Positions 1 to 6,293 of a stretch of 9,635 nt of DNA are shown in pieces (position 1 is the first letter of the stretch; every line of letters starts with the position of its first letter). Origin of the DNA: an uncultured Pseudogracilibacillus sp. (GTDB taxonomy: Bacteria; Bacillota; Bacilli; Bacillales; Amphibacillaceae); NCBI GenBank assembly GCA_937960785.1, contig CALGOZ010000023.1:1-9635 (forward strand), in the 5' to 3' direction. The notes under the pieces were generated by a model. It ran no database searches. It had not been told where the DNA came from and was given only the letters and a program-made list of their open reading frames with translations. A program made the position numbers and the translations under genes.

Positions 1-110
1 TTTCGTTTACAGTAAGTGCGCCTACTGTATACAGAATTTGAGAAAAGTTTATTTCGTTTACAGTAAGTACGCCTACTGTATACGGTTTTAAATTTCGTTT
101 ACGGTAACGA
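1..110. repeat. Palindromic direct repeats, 51-bp period
   Basis: Two copies of a 32-bp core lie at 1-32 and 52-83 and differ at one base (18 versus 69). A third, partial copy starts at 93 and shares only TTTCGTTTAC before diverging. Within each full core, GTTTACAGTA (5-14 and 56-65) faces TACTGTATAC (23-32 and 74-83). The arms pair at 9 of 10 positions around an 8-base loop (AGTGCGCC or AGTACGCC). The spacing is 51 bp from copy 1 to 2 and 41 bp from copy 2 to 3, so copy 2 lacks about 10 bp of the linker. Because 51 bp is 17 codons, frames on both strands stay open through the repeats, but none has a credible start or ribosome site. The array runs off the left edge, so its full size is unknown. 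Confidence 0.85.
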
Positions 111-125
111 GGATAATCCGTTTAA

Positions 126-200
126 ACAATAAAAAATCCTTTTTACATAAACGTTACGGTTAACATTGCCGTACTATCGTTTATATAAAAAGGATTTATT
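126..200 (-). terminator. Long-stem terminator after minD
   Basis: Arms at 134-153 and 178-197 are complementary at 19 of 20 positions. A smaller stem, TACGG (155-159) with CCGTA (169-173), sits in the loop. Read on the minus strand, the hairpin lies about 70 bases past the minD stop and is followed directly by TTTTTTATT, as expected of a Rho-independent terminator closing the mre-min operon. On the plus strand the trailing bases are only ATTTATTG, so termination is mainly for leftward transcription. The stem is AT-rich and unusually long, so a small palindromic element is the main alternative. Confidence 0.7.
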
Positions 201-271
201 GAAAAGCTTACGTTGGCTGACTTTAGGCATATCTCGAACTAATCCGAATCTAATCTATAACTCTACTAAAT

Positions 272-1072
272 TTATGTACGGAAACCGAAAAATCGTTTTA
301 CCCGGTCGAACATTCCGACTTCTTCTTCAAAAGACTGTAGTGGAACCGATTCTCCTAAAATTCTTCGAGCAATATTCCTGTACGCAATAGATGCCCTGTT
401 ATCTGGATTGACGACGACGGGAGTTCCTTCGTTAGAGGCTTTAATGACATCGTCGCTATCGATTACAATTCCTAGTAAATCGATCGATAAGATTTGTAAA
501 ATTTGATCGACGTCTAACATATCGCCGGATTCCATCATATGGTTTCGAATTCGGTTAATTAAAAGGCGTGGGCGCTCCATCTCTTCTTCTTGTTCGAGTA
601 AACCGATAATTCGATCGGCATCGCGTACGCTCGTCTTTTCGGGAGTTGTGACAACAATAGCTTGGTCCGCGCCGGCAATCGCATTTTGAAAGCCTTGTTC
701 TATACCTGCTGGGCAATCAATTAATACATAATCGTAATCCTTCTTTAAACTCGTAACGATTTCAATCATACCATCCCGGGTTATTGCAGATTTATCTTGG
801 GTTTGTGAGGCTGGTAAAAGTGACAGAGTTTCAAAACGTTTGTCTAGTACTAAGGCTTGATTCAACTTACAATTGCCTTCGATTACGTCGACAATATCAT
901 ATATAATTCGATTTTCCAATCCCATAATAACATCTAAATTTCGTAATCCGATGTCGGTATCGACGAGACAAACCTTTTTTCCCATTAAAGCTAAGGCTGT
1001 TCCAATATTTGCTGTTGTTGTCGATTTACCGACTCCTCCTTTACCAGAGGTTATAACTATCGCCTCACCCAT
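272..1072 (-). CDS. minD: Septum site-determining ATPase MinD
   Basis: MinD is a membrane-cycling ATPase that recruits MinC and, in Bacillus-type cells, acts at poles and division sites to block extra FtsZ rings. The 266-residue protein opens with the deviant Walker A motif GKGGVGKS (10-17), with the signature lysine K11 and catalytic lysine K16. The VDTDIGLRNLD stretch follows at 37-47 and a Walker B-type VLIDCPAG at 116-123. The last 16 residues (EEVGMFDRVKRFFGFRT region) form a basic, aromatic amphipathic tail typical of the membrane-targeting helix. Length matches the family, about 268 in B. subtilis. Its ATG lies inside the end of minC (8-base overlap), with GGAG 8 bases upstream, which suggests coupled translation. 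It is the last gene of the operon; spoIVFA and spoIVFB, its neighbours in B. subtilis, do not follow. Confidence 0.97.
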   Translation of the reverse strand: MGEAIVITSGKGGVGKSTTTANIGTALALMGKKVCLVDTDIGLRNLDVIMGLENRIIYDIVDVIEGNCKLNQALVLDKRFETLSLLPASQTQDKSAITRDGMIEIVTSLKKDYDYVLIDCPAGIEQGFQNAIAGADQAIVVTTPEKTSVRDADRIIGLLEQEEEMERPRLLINRIRNHMMESGDMLDVDQILQILSIDLLGIVIDSDDVIKASNEGTPVVVNPDNRASIAYRNIARRILGESVPLQSFEEEVGMFDRVKRFFGFRT

Positions 1073-1754
1073 AGAGGATTCTCCTTTCTAAATTGCGTAA
1101 TTCTTTCCGAACATAAGGTAGTACTTGTAAGCGGTCGATCATAATTTGTTGCTTCTCTTCATCTAAGTAACCGCATTCCATATAGACGCCGTCAGAATTG
1201 TAGTCCGGTGCTCGACTGAAATATTTCCCGATGCGTAATTGTGATGGGTTCATATAAGAAGCGACGATTACTGCTTGTTCATCACCATTTTTCCCGGCAT
1301 GGGCGATTCCTTGTAATTGTCCCATAATAAAAATATTTCCAGTTGCACGTACTTCACCGCCAGGGTTCACATCACCGATTAATAATAAATCACCAGTTAT
1401 ATCTAAGATTTGTCCAGATCGTACGATTTGATTTTTCAATTTAATATCGGTTTTATCGAGTAAAAGACGGGCACTATTCTTTGAAATTACTTCAGAATCA
1501 AAACGTTCGATATAAAATCGACTAGTCGCCTCAATCAACTCTGTTAATCTAGTTTTTTGTTCTTTTGTAAGAAAACGATATCCGAGCTTAACGACGACAG
1601 CTACGAGTTGATCATCATTGCCATTTGTCTGATCCTGGTCTAATTTCTCTGATAATTCATGTAGTACGTCTTCGAATAAATGTTCATCATCTAAGTCAAA
1701 AACGAATCCTTCTGCCGTTCCCTTTATCGTTACTAATTGTTTATCTTTTTGCAT
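1065..1754 (-). CDS. minC: Septum site-determining protein MinC
   Basis: MinC is the inhibitor of FtsZ polymers that MinD brings to the membrane. The 229-residue length fits the family (226 in B. subtilis). The N-terminal domain (about 1-100) starts with VTIKGTAEGFVFDLDD, the usual opening of the FtsZ-inhibiting domain. The C-terminal beta-helix domain (about 110-215) carries RSGQ at 112-115, then GDLLLIGDVNPGGEV and a GNIFIMGQLQGIAHAG segment, which dimerises and binds MinD. The start is secure: GAGGTGATC (1757-1765) is an exact match to the extended Shine-Dalgarno sequence just before the ATG. It lies 39 bases after mreD and overlaps minD by 8 bases, so it is probably co-transcribed with mreBCD. 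Nothing is broken or missing. Confidence 0.96.
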   Translation of the reverse strand: MQKDKQLVTIKGTAEGFVFDLDDEHLFEDVLHELSEKLDQDQTNGNDDQLVAVVVKLGYRFLTKEQKTRLTELIEATSRFYIERFDSEVISKNSARLLLDKTDIKLKNQIVRSGQILDITGDLLLIGDVNPGGEVRATGNIFIMGQLQGIAHAGKNGDEQAVIVASYMNPSQLRIGKYFSRAPDYNSDGVYMECGYLDEEKQQIMIDRLQVLPYVRKELRNLERRILYG

Positions 1755-1793
1755 ATGATCACCTCGTGAACAAAAACGAACTACATCGTATAA

Positions 1794-2318
1794 TTAAAAG
1801 CTTTCTTCCTTCATCCAGTGCAATAGCTTTCGGCTCGGTACGTAAATAATTAATAAAAACAATAGATTGGCTACTACTGTCGGTATGTAACGGTAAAGTA
1901 AAAAGTTATTTAAAGACATCGTCGGAATCCCGATTAAAGAATAAATGGAAAGTAAGCCGACTTCCATCACCGTTATTGAAGCAAACGCAATAAGGAGTAA
2001 CATCCAAAGGTTCGCTTGCAATAATCGGTTTAACAGTTGACTACTGTAAACAGATAAAGCGAGCATAAACATATACACGCCGAGAATACCGGTATAGACA
2101 ATATCTGTCATTAATCCAAAAACGACAGCGAACGTAATAGGTATCGTCGAATCATTCGGATAACCAAAAGAAACGACGATAATAAGAAAAAGCAAAAGCC
2201 AATGCGGTGTTAAATAAACTTGTGATAACTTAATAAATGATGGTAATAATTCAATTGCAACACCTTCAATTGCTAACAATAGTAACATAATTAAAGAAAT
2301 TGTAACTAACCGCTTCAT
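1794..2318 (-). CDS. mreD: Rod shape-determining membrane protein MreD
   Basis: MreD is the integral membrane member of the elongation complex and links MreC to the wall-synthesis machinery. The 174-residue protein (172 in B. subtilis) is almost wholly hydrophobic, with about five membrane segments: roughly 4-24, 36-55, 60-80, 98-120 and 135-160. An acidic or polar residue is rare inside them. The identification rests on this topology, the length, and the position directly after mreC, since MreD is poorly conserved in sequence. Its ATG overlaps the mreC stop as ATGA, and the purine-rich end of mreC (GAAGAGGAAGAC) serves as ribosome site, a sign of translational coupling. The C-terminus (PSRKLLHWMKEESF) is cytoplasmic-looking and basic. 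Confidence 0.92.
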   Translation of the reverse strand: MKRLVTISLIMLLLLAIEGVAIELLPSFIKLSQVYLTPHWLLLFLIIVVSFGYPNDSTIPITFAVVFGLMTDIVYTGILGVYMFMLALSVYSSQLLNRLLQANLWMLLLIAFASITVMEVGLLSIYSLIGIPTMSLNNFLLYRYIPTVVANLLFLLIIYVPSRKLLHWMKEESF

Positions 2319-3220
2319 TCGTCTTCCTCTTCGTCTTCGTCAATTTGTAAAGGATTGAGTAGCTCGTCATCAGTAACGGTATCTAACTTTCGTTTTACGA
2401 CGATTACTTCATTGATGTCTTTTAAGTCAGCTGCCGGTTCAACGTAGGCGATTTTCGTTAATCCGTATTGATCTGGGGTTACTTCTTTGATCGTGCCGAT
2501 TAGTAATCCCGAAGGAAACATGCCACCCATACTTGAAGATAATACGGGATCGCCTTCTTTTATTTTACCACCAGAATCATCAATAATTCGGAAAAGTAAC
2601 ATGCCTTCTTCCTTATCGTATCCTTCGATTAAACCGAAGACCTCGGCACCCTTTTTTGATGTGACGACAGCTGACATACGGTTCATTTGGTCAAAGCTTG
2701 TAATTAATTGTACCGTTGATGTGAAATTTGAGACTGTCTTTACTTTGCCGACCATTCCTTCACCAGTAATAACCGCCATGTTCTTTTCGATGCCATGTTG
2801 TTTTCCTTGGTTAATGATAATTTGGTCGATCCAACGTTCAGGAGACCTTGCGATAACTGTCCCCAAAATCGCTTCATAGTCTCTAGGTGAGTCGATTAAA
2901 TCTAGCATTTGACGTAAACTCTCATTTTCCCGTTCTAGCTCTTGGACTTCGTATACTAAGGTTTTGTATTCAGCGACTTTTTCTCGTAAAAGTTTATTTT
3001 CCTCGTACGTTTTTTTAATATCGCTAAGACTATCGAAAATATCGGTAACGAAGGTAATCGGTTGGAAGGCGAGATTTTGCAACCAACCGACGGAATCCAT
3101 AACAAATTTCTCCGCTGTAGATACTTCGTTTTTATTCGTTAAAGAATAACCGATTAAACTTCCTAATAAAATAATTCCAATCAAAATGACGAATAAGGAC
3201 TTTCGCTTAAAAAATTGCAT
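2315..3220 (-). CDS. mreC: Rod shape-determining protein MreC
   Basis: MreC is a bitopic membrane protein that assembles outside the membrane and connects the MreB filament system to penicillin-binding proteins. The 301-residue protein has a short basic cytoplasmic start (KRK, 5-7) and a membrane helix at about 8-27. A coiled coil follows at about 66-112 (KTYEENKLLREKVAEYKTL and onward). A beta-rich domain covers about 115-275, including SPERWIDQIIINQGKQHGI and the GGMFPSGLLIG segment, both typical of the family. It ends in an acidic tail rich in Asp and Glu (IDEDEEEDE), encoded by a near-repeat of GAAGAC. It begins 12 bases after the mreB stop. The ribosome site (GCGGGTG) is weak, so it may depend on translation of mreB. 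Confidence 0.95.
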   Translation of the reverse strand: MQFFKRKSLFVILIGIILLGSLIGYSLTNKNEVSTAEKFVMDSVGWLQNLAFQPITFVTDIFDSLSDIKKTYEENKLLREKVAEYKTLVYEVQELERENESLRQMLDLIDSPRDYEAILGTVIARSPERWIDQIIINQGKQHGIEKNMAVITGEGMVGKVKTVSNFTSTVQLITSFDQMNRMSAVVTSKKGAEVFGLIEGYDKEEGMLLFRIIDDSGGKIKEGDPVLSSSMGGMFPSGLLIGTIKEVTPDQYGLTKIAYVEPAADLKDINEVIVVKRKLDTVTDDELLNPLQIDEDEEEDE

Positions 3221-3232
3221 ACAAACACCCGC

Positions 3233-4276
3233 TTAATCGATGTTAGCTCGGGATGCGACGTTAGGATTATTGCGGAAATGCTGGATATATTCTAACGACT
3301 TTCCAGTACCTACAGCGACGCTTTCTAAAGGATTTTCTGTCACAAATACGGGTACGTCTGTCTCTTCGCTAATTACCTTATCAATTTGATTCAGCATCGC
3401 TCCGCCACCGGTTAGAACAATTCCTCGATCCATTACGTCGGCAGATAATTCTGGTGGTGTCTTTTCTAACGTTGTTTTAACAGATTCGGTTATTTTTTCG
3501 ATTACTTCTTGGAGAGCCTTTGTTATTTCTTCTTCGGTGATTGTAATCGTCTCTGGTAAGCCTGTTAATAAATTACGGCCACGAATGTCCATCTGCTTTC
3601 CTTCTGTCGTTGGTTTAGCTGAACCGATTTCTACTTTAATTTGTTCTGCAGTTCGTTCCCCTATCATTAAGTTATACGTCTGACGGATGTAATGGCTAAT
3701 TGCACGGTCCATTTTATTGCCGGCCTCGTTAATTGAATTGCTCGTCACAATTCCACCTAACGAAATGACAGCTACCTCCGTCGTTCCTCCACCGATATCG
3801 ACGACCATGCTTCCGGTCGGCTCCCATACGGGCAGGTCAGCACCTAAAGCAGCTGCAAAAGGTTCCGGAATTGGGAAGGCTTCTTTAGCGCCGGCTACTT
3901 TTGTCGCATCGACGACAGCTCGCTCTTCTACCTTCGTAATGCCAGAGGGTACACAGACGACGACGCTCGGTTTCGTACTAAAAATACCGCTTCGCTTTTT
4001 CCTTGCTTGTTGTAAGTAATATTTCATCATAACTGCAGTTGTATCGTAATCAGCAATTACACCGTCTTGCATCGGTCGGACGACGGTAATTGACCCAGGA
4101 GTTCGTCCAATCATATTTCGTGCTTCATTTCCAACGGCGACGATATCCCCCGTTTCGTTGTTAATGGCAACGACGGTCGGTTCGTTTACAATTACTCCTT
4201 TATTACGTAAGAAAACTAACGTATTCGCTGTTCCTAAATCTATCCCTAAACTATTTGTTAAACTAAACTTTGACAA
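3233..4276 (-). CDS. mreB: Rod shape-determining actin homologue MreB
   Basis: MreB forms membrane-bound filaments that organise lateral wall synthesis. The actin/Hsp70 nucleotide-binding motifs are all present: GIDLGTANT (phosphate 1, 11-19), VVDIGGGTTEVA (phosphate 2, 158-169) and LTGGGA (adenosine, 288-293). VCVPSGIT and IGRTPG are further family hallmarks. I choose the TTG at 4276, giving 347 residues (337 in B. subtilis), because GGAAAGGGAG sits 7 bases upstream and the protein then begins MSKFSLTNSLGIDLG. The frame stays open to an ATG at 4441, but those extra 55 residues lack a ribosome site and do not resemble any MreB. The C-terminal tail (FRNNPNVASRANID) is a little longer than usual. 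Its place after radC argues for MreB rather than the paralogues Mbl or MreBH. Confidence 0.95.
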   Translation of the reverse strand: MSKFSLTNSLGIDLGTANTLVFLRNKGVIVNEPTVVAINNETGDIVAVGNEARNMIGRTPGSITVVRPMQDGVIADYDTTAVMMKYYLQQARKKRSGIFSTKPSVVVCVPSGITKVEERAVVDATKVAGAKEAFPIPEPFAAALGADLPVWEPTGSMVVDIGGGTTEVAVISLGGIVTSNSINEAGNKMDRAISHYIRQTYNLMIGERTAEQIKVEIGSAKPTTEGKQMDIRGRNLLTGLPETITITEEEITKALQEVIEKITESVKTTLEKTPPELSADVMDRGIVLTGGGAMLNQIDKVISEETDVPVFVTENPLESVAVGTGKSLEYIQHFRNNPNVASRANID

Positions 4277-4283
4277 GCTAAAT

Positions 4284-4293
4284 CTCCCTTTCC
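4284..4293 (-). promoter_or_regulatory. Ribosome binding site fixing the mreB TTG start
   Basis: GGAAAGGGAG lies 7 bases before the TTG at 4276, in the normal window for initiation in Bacillaceae. No comparable purine block precedes the upstream in-frame ATG at 4441. This decides the mreB start. Confidence 0.85.
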
Positions 4294-4328
4294 TAAACGG
4301 ATTGATGTATATTAGTATGTTTCCGAAT

Positions 4329-4357
4329 TTTTTATTTATAAAATTCACAATGGTCAA
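4329..4357 (-). promoter_or_regulatory. Candidate mreB promoter
   Basis: On the minus strand TTGACC (4352-4357) and TAAAAA (4329-4334) are separated by 17 bases, a fair match to the housekeeping sigma factor consensus. It would give a leader of about 45 bases before the TTG. The -35 box overlaps one arm of a 7-bp inverted repeat (TCAACGG 4354-4360, CCGTTGA 4371-4377), so a regulator or RNA fold could affect it. Called by eye only. Confidence 0.4.
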
Positions 4358-4382
4358 CGGATTTGTATTTCCGTTGATAAAA

Positions 4383-4419
4383 GAAAGCACCATTTTCGTT
4401 TTATGTGAAAATATGGTGC
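4383..4419 (-). terminator. Hairpin between radC and mreB, probable terminator
   Basis: On the minus strand GCACCAT (4413-4419) pairs with ATGGTGC (4387-4393). The stem continues through TTTTC/GAAAA with a two-base bulge, and is followed by TTTCTTTTAT. It lies about 145 bases after the radC stop and just upstream of the candidate mreB promoter. That fits separation of a radC transcript from the mre-min operon, or attenuation of read-through. The T-tract is interrupted by a C, so strength is uncertain. Confidence 0.5.
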
Positions 4420-4480
4420 CGTTACATACATTCTTATTCATTATACTGAAATTATCGTAAAAATGATAGAATTTTTATAT

Positions 4481-4507
4481 ATTATATTGTAAATTTTACT
4501 AAAACAA
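4481..4507 (-). promoter_or_regulatory. Possible upstream promoter in the radC-mreB spacer
   Basis: TTGTTT (4502-4507) and a perfect TATAAT (4481-4486) are spaced by 15 bases on the minus strand; another TATAAT lies at 4440-4445 without a good -35 box. The spacer is very AT-rich, so chance matches are expected. If real, transcripts from here would cross the hairpin at 4383-4419 before reaching mreB, which would make that hairpin an attenuator. The rest of the 285-base spacer shows no gene. Confidence 0.22.
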
Positions 4508-4561
4508 TTGTAAATCTTTTTATTTCGGAAAGGGAAAAGGAAATTTTTGAAGAAATTTTGA

Positions 4562-5245
4562 TTATAAATAACCTTTTTCTTTTAAGGATGTAAATTTACA
4601 ATTGCCGATAATGAGGTGATCGAGAAGTTCGATTCCCATAATTTTACCAGCTTCGACGAGACGCTTCGTCACGTGGATATCCTCTTGGGATGGGGTTGGG
4701 TCACCGGAGGGGTGATTATGGGCGCAAATAATCGAGGCTGCAGAGCGTTTAACAGCTTCGCGAAAAATTTCTCGCGGATGGACAATTGAGGAATTCAAGC
4801 TTCCGATAAAAATTGTCCGTTTATGAATAATTTGATTTTTCGTATCGAGAAAAAGTACAAGTAAATGCTCCTGGTTAAGATGACGCATCGATTCCATTAC
4901 ATAATTTGCGCCGTCTTGAGGTGAACGAACGACATAATTTCGTTCTGGTGTATATTGACGAATTCGTCTCCCTAACTCTAATGCGGCTAAAACTGTCACT
5001 CCTTTTGCTTTGCCGACTCCTTTAACTTTTGTTAATTCTTCGATTGTCGCTTCATCTAAAAACTTAAGTCCTTCAAAATGAATGAGCAATCGATTGGCAA
5101 TATCCATAACGGATTCATGCTTTGTCCCGCTTCCGAGTAAAATAGCGATTAATTCTTGATTTGTTAATCTTTCCTCGCCGAACTTTAATAATCGCTCTCG
5201 AGGTCGTTCCTCCTTCGGGACATCTTTCATTCGAATTCGACTCAT
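4562..5245 (-). CDS. radC: RadC family JAMM-domain protein
   Basis: RadC proteins carry a JAB1/MPN (JAMM) metalloprotease-like fold. The name came from a supposed repair role that later work did not support, so its function is unsettled. The 227-residue protein (231 in B. subtilis) has the N-terminal UPF0758 region with a helix-hairpin-helix-like VKGVGKAKG (74-82). The JAMM motif follows: E126, then HNHPSGDPTPSQED (176-189) giving metal ligands H176, H178 and D189. All ligands are intact. The ATG is supported by AGGAGG (5256-5261) 10 bases upstream. No LexA-type operator is visible upstream. Its position beside mreB is the conserved Bacillus arrangement, but the usual upstream neighbour maf is absent here. 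Confidence 0.95.
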   Translation of the reverse strand: MSRIRMKDVPKEERPRERLLKFGEERLTNQELIAILLGSGTKHESVMDIANRLLIHFEGLKFLDEATIEELTKVKGVGKAKGVTVLAALELGRRIRQYTPERNYVVRSPQDGANYVMESMRHLNQEHLLVLFLDTKNQIIHKRTIFIGSLNSSIVHPREIFREAVKRSAASIICAHNHPSGDPTPSQEDIHVTKRLVEAGKIMGIELLDHLIIGNCKFTSLKEKGYL

Positions 5246-5428
5246 CCTTCGTTTACCTCCTACAACAGTTTTTCTCTATTGTAGTACGAAGCGACAAAAG
5301 GCGCGAGTCGGTAAAAAGCTATTTTCCTTTATAATTTAGTTGAAAAACAACTTTTTCCGAAGTGACCTTTTTATTTAGAAGAACAAAACGTCCAGTCAAA
5401 GTTAAATCATCAACAATTTTAAAAAAAG
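5246..5428 (-). other. Gene-free spacer where maf is expected
   Basis: B. subtilis has maf (a nucleotide pyrophosphatase gene) between spoIIB and radC. These 183 bases contain no open frame or recognisable maf fragment, so the gene is lost or moved rather than freshly broken. On the minus strand TTGACT (5394-5399) and TAAATA (5372-5377), 16 bases apart, could be a radC promoter, with a leader of about 120 bases. A short inverted repeat (AGTTG, AAAAA loop, CAACT) at about 5338-5352 is followed on the plus strand by TTTTT, too weak to call a terminator. Confidence 0.55.
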
Positions 5429-6178
5429 TTATTCTAAATACCGTTCCACTGCATACATCATTGTTAGTAGTTGGTTCATTTCTCCAGTTGCTTGTTCATT
5501 AGATTCTGTGATAGATTGTAACGTCTGTTGGACTTGTTCGATTCGTTCGGAATTTGCCCTCTCGTTAAAAAGTATTTTCCATCGGGAGGTATCGGCAAGC
5601 CGTTCTTTTTGAATTGAATCGGAAAACAAAGTAAAAAGCTCCTCCAACCATTCCTTTTCTTCCTCGGTGACATGTATATCTTGTAATTTAAGATTCCAAT
5701 CTTTTACGAACAGTTCGATATTGTTTTTTTCGAGCTTTTTAGCTTTTTCTTTCGCTTTATTTTCTTTAGAAAAAATACCATGTAGTAAAAAGTATTTCCC
5801 ATCCCGTTCCCAAATAAAAGAATCGATATTTTTTGTAATAAGTTGTTCCTTTTGAGCTTCGGCATTAGCCCGGTCGCTAAATAAACCGATTTGGATCACA
5901 TAGAAGTCGTCTAGTAAGGTTTCACTTAAAGTGATTCCATTTTCTTGTTTTGGACCTTCTGTTGCGTTTACTTTTTCTTGTTGTTCTGCAACATCGACTG
6001 ACGGTTTCTCGCTTAATAGTTGTAAAGTGATCAAGCCAAAGATGATCCCGACGAGCACTCCTCCGCTAATTGCAATGATGAGTCGGTTGTTAGCAATTAT
6101 ATTAAGTCGGTCAAAAAAGAAGTTCCTTTTTACGTTACGGTTTGTTAATTTTTGCTTCGGTTGCTTTATTTTTTTCAT
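5429..6178 (-). CDS. spoIIB: SpoIIB-like SPOR-domain membrane protein
   Basis: This is a bitopic membrane protein: a very basic cytoplasmic N-terminus (1-32, many Lys and Arg), one membrane helix at about 33-55, a polar linker, then a SPOR domain at about 91-160. That domain has the typical FYVIQIGLFSDRANAEA opening and a matching GKYFLLHGIFSKENKAKEKA second half. SPOR domains bind denuded septal peptidoglycan. A helical, charged C-terminal region (170-249) follows and is not one I recognise. I choose the ATG at 6178 (249 residues), because AGGTGA sits 6 bases before it and includes the alternative GTG at 6187. At 249 residues it is shorter than B. subtilis SpoIIB (about 332). Position between folC and radC, topology and domain support SpoIIB, which aids septal wall remodelling in engulfment, but sequence similarity is low. 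It lies 115 bases after folC. Confidence 0.72.
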   Translation of the reverse strand: MKKIKQPKQKLTNRNVKRNFFFDRLNIIANNRLIIAISGGVLVGIIFGLITLQLLSEKPSVDVAEQQEKVNATEGPKQENGITLSETLLDDFYVIQIGLFSDRANAEAQKEQLITKNIDSFIWERDGKYFLLHGIFSKENKAKEKAKKLEKNNIELFVKDWNLKLQDIHVTEEEKEWLEELFTLFSDSIQKERLADTSRWKILFNERANSERIEQVQQTLQSITESNEQATGEMNQLLTMMYAVERYLE

Positions 6179-6183
6179 TTTGG

Positions 6184-6189
6184 TCACCT
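6184..6189 (-). promoter_or_regulatory. Ribosome binding site fixing the spoIIB-like start
   Basis: AGGTGA precedes the ATG at 6178 by 5 to 6 bases and overlaps the in-frame GTG at 6185-6187. The GTG would leave no ribosome site of its own, so initiation at the ATG is favoured. Confidence 0.65.
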
Positions 6190-6293
6190 ACAATTTAAGA
6201 AAGTTCTATGCTAGTCCATCTTAACAGCTAAAGCATAAGAAAATTCCCTTGTTTTGTCGGTGCGAACGAAACAAAAAATTCTTCCTTTTTCCG

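Noticed and set aside
1..110. CRISPR array
   Set aside because: Only two full copies and one partial, unequal spacing (51 and 41 bp), linkers that are not unique spacers, and no cas genes.
134..197. Miniature inverted-repeat transposable element
   Set aside because: Only 64 bp, no target duplication seen, and the T-run on the minus strand after minD fits a terminator better.
166..390. Plus-strand open frame of 74 codons across the minD end
   Set aside because: It is mostly antisense to minD, starts inside the terminator hairpin, has no ribosome site and resembles nothing I know.
2487..2879. 130-codon plus-strand frame inside mreC
   Set aside because: It is fully antisense to a well-supported gene and has no ribosome site or recognisable motif.
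4277..4441. N-terminal extension of MreB
   Set aside because: No ribosome site at the ATG, no family similarity, and a well-placed site serves the TTG at 4276.
4277..4561. Riboswitch ahead of mreB
   Set aside because: The hairpins are simple and match no conserved riboswitch core that I recognise.
6190..6293. Terminator between folC and the spoIIB-like gene
   Set aside because: Only weak pairings (TTGTTT with AAACAA, TATGCT with AGCATA) without a T-run, so I cannot say whether the genes share a transcript.
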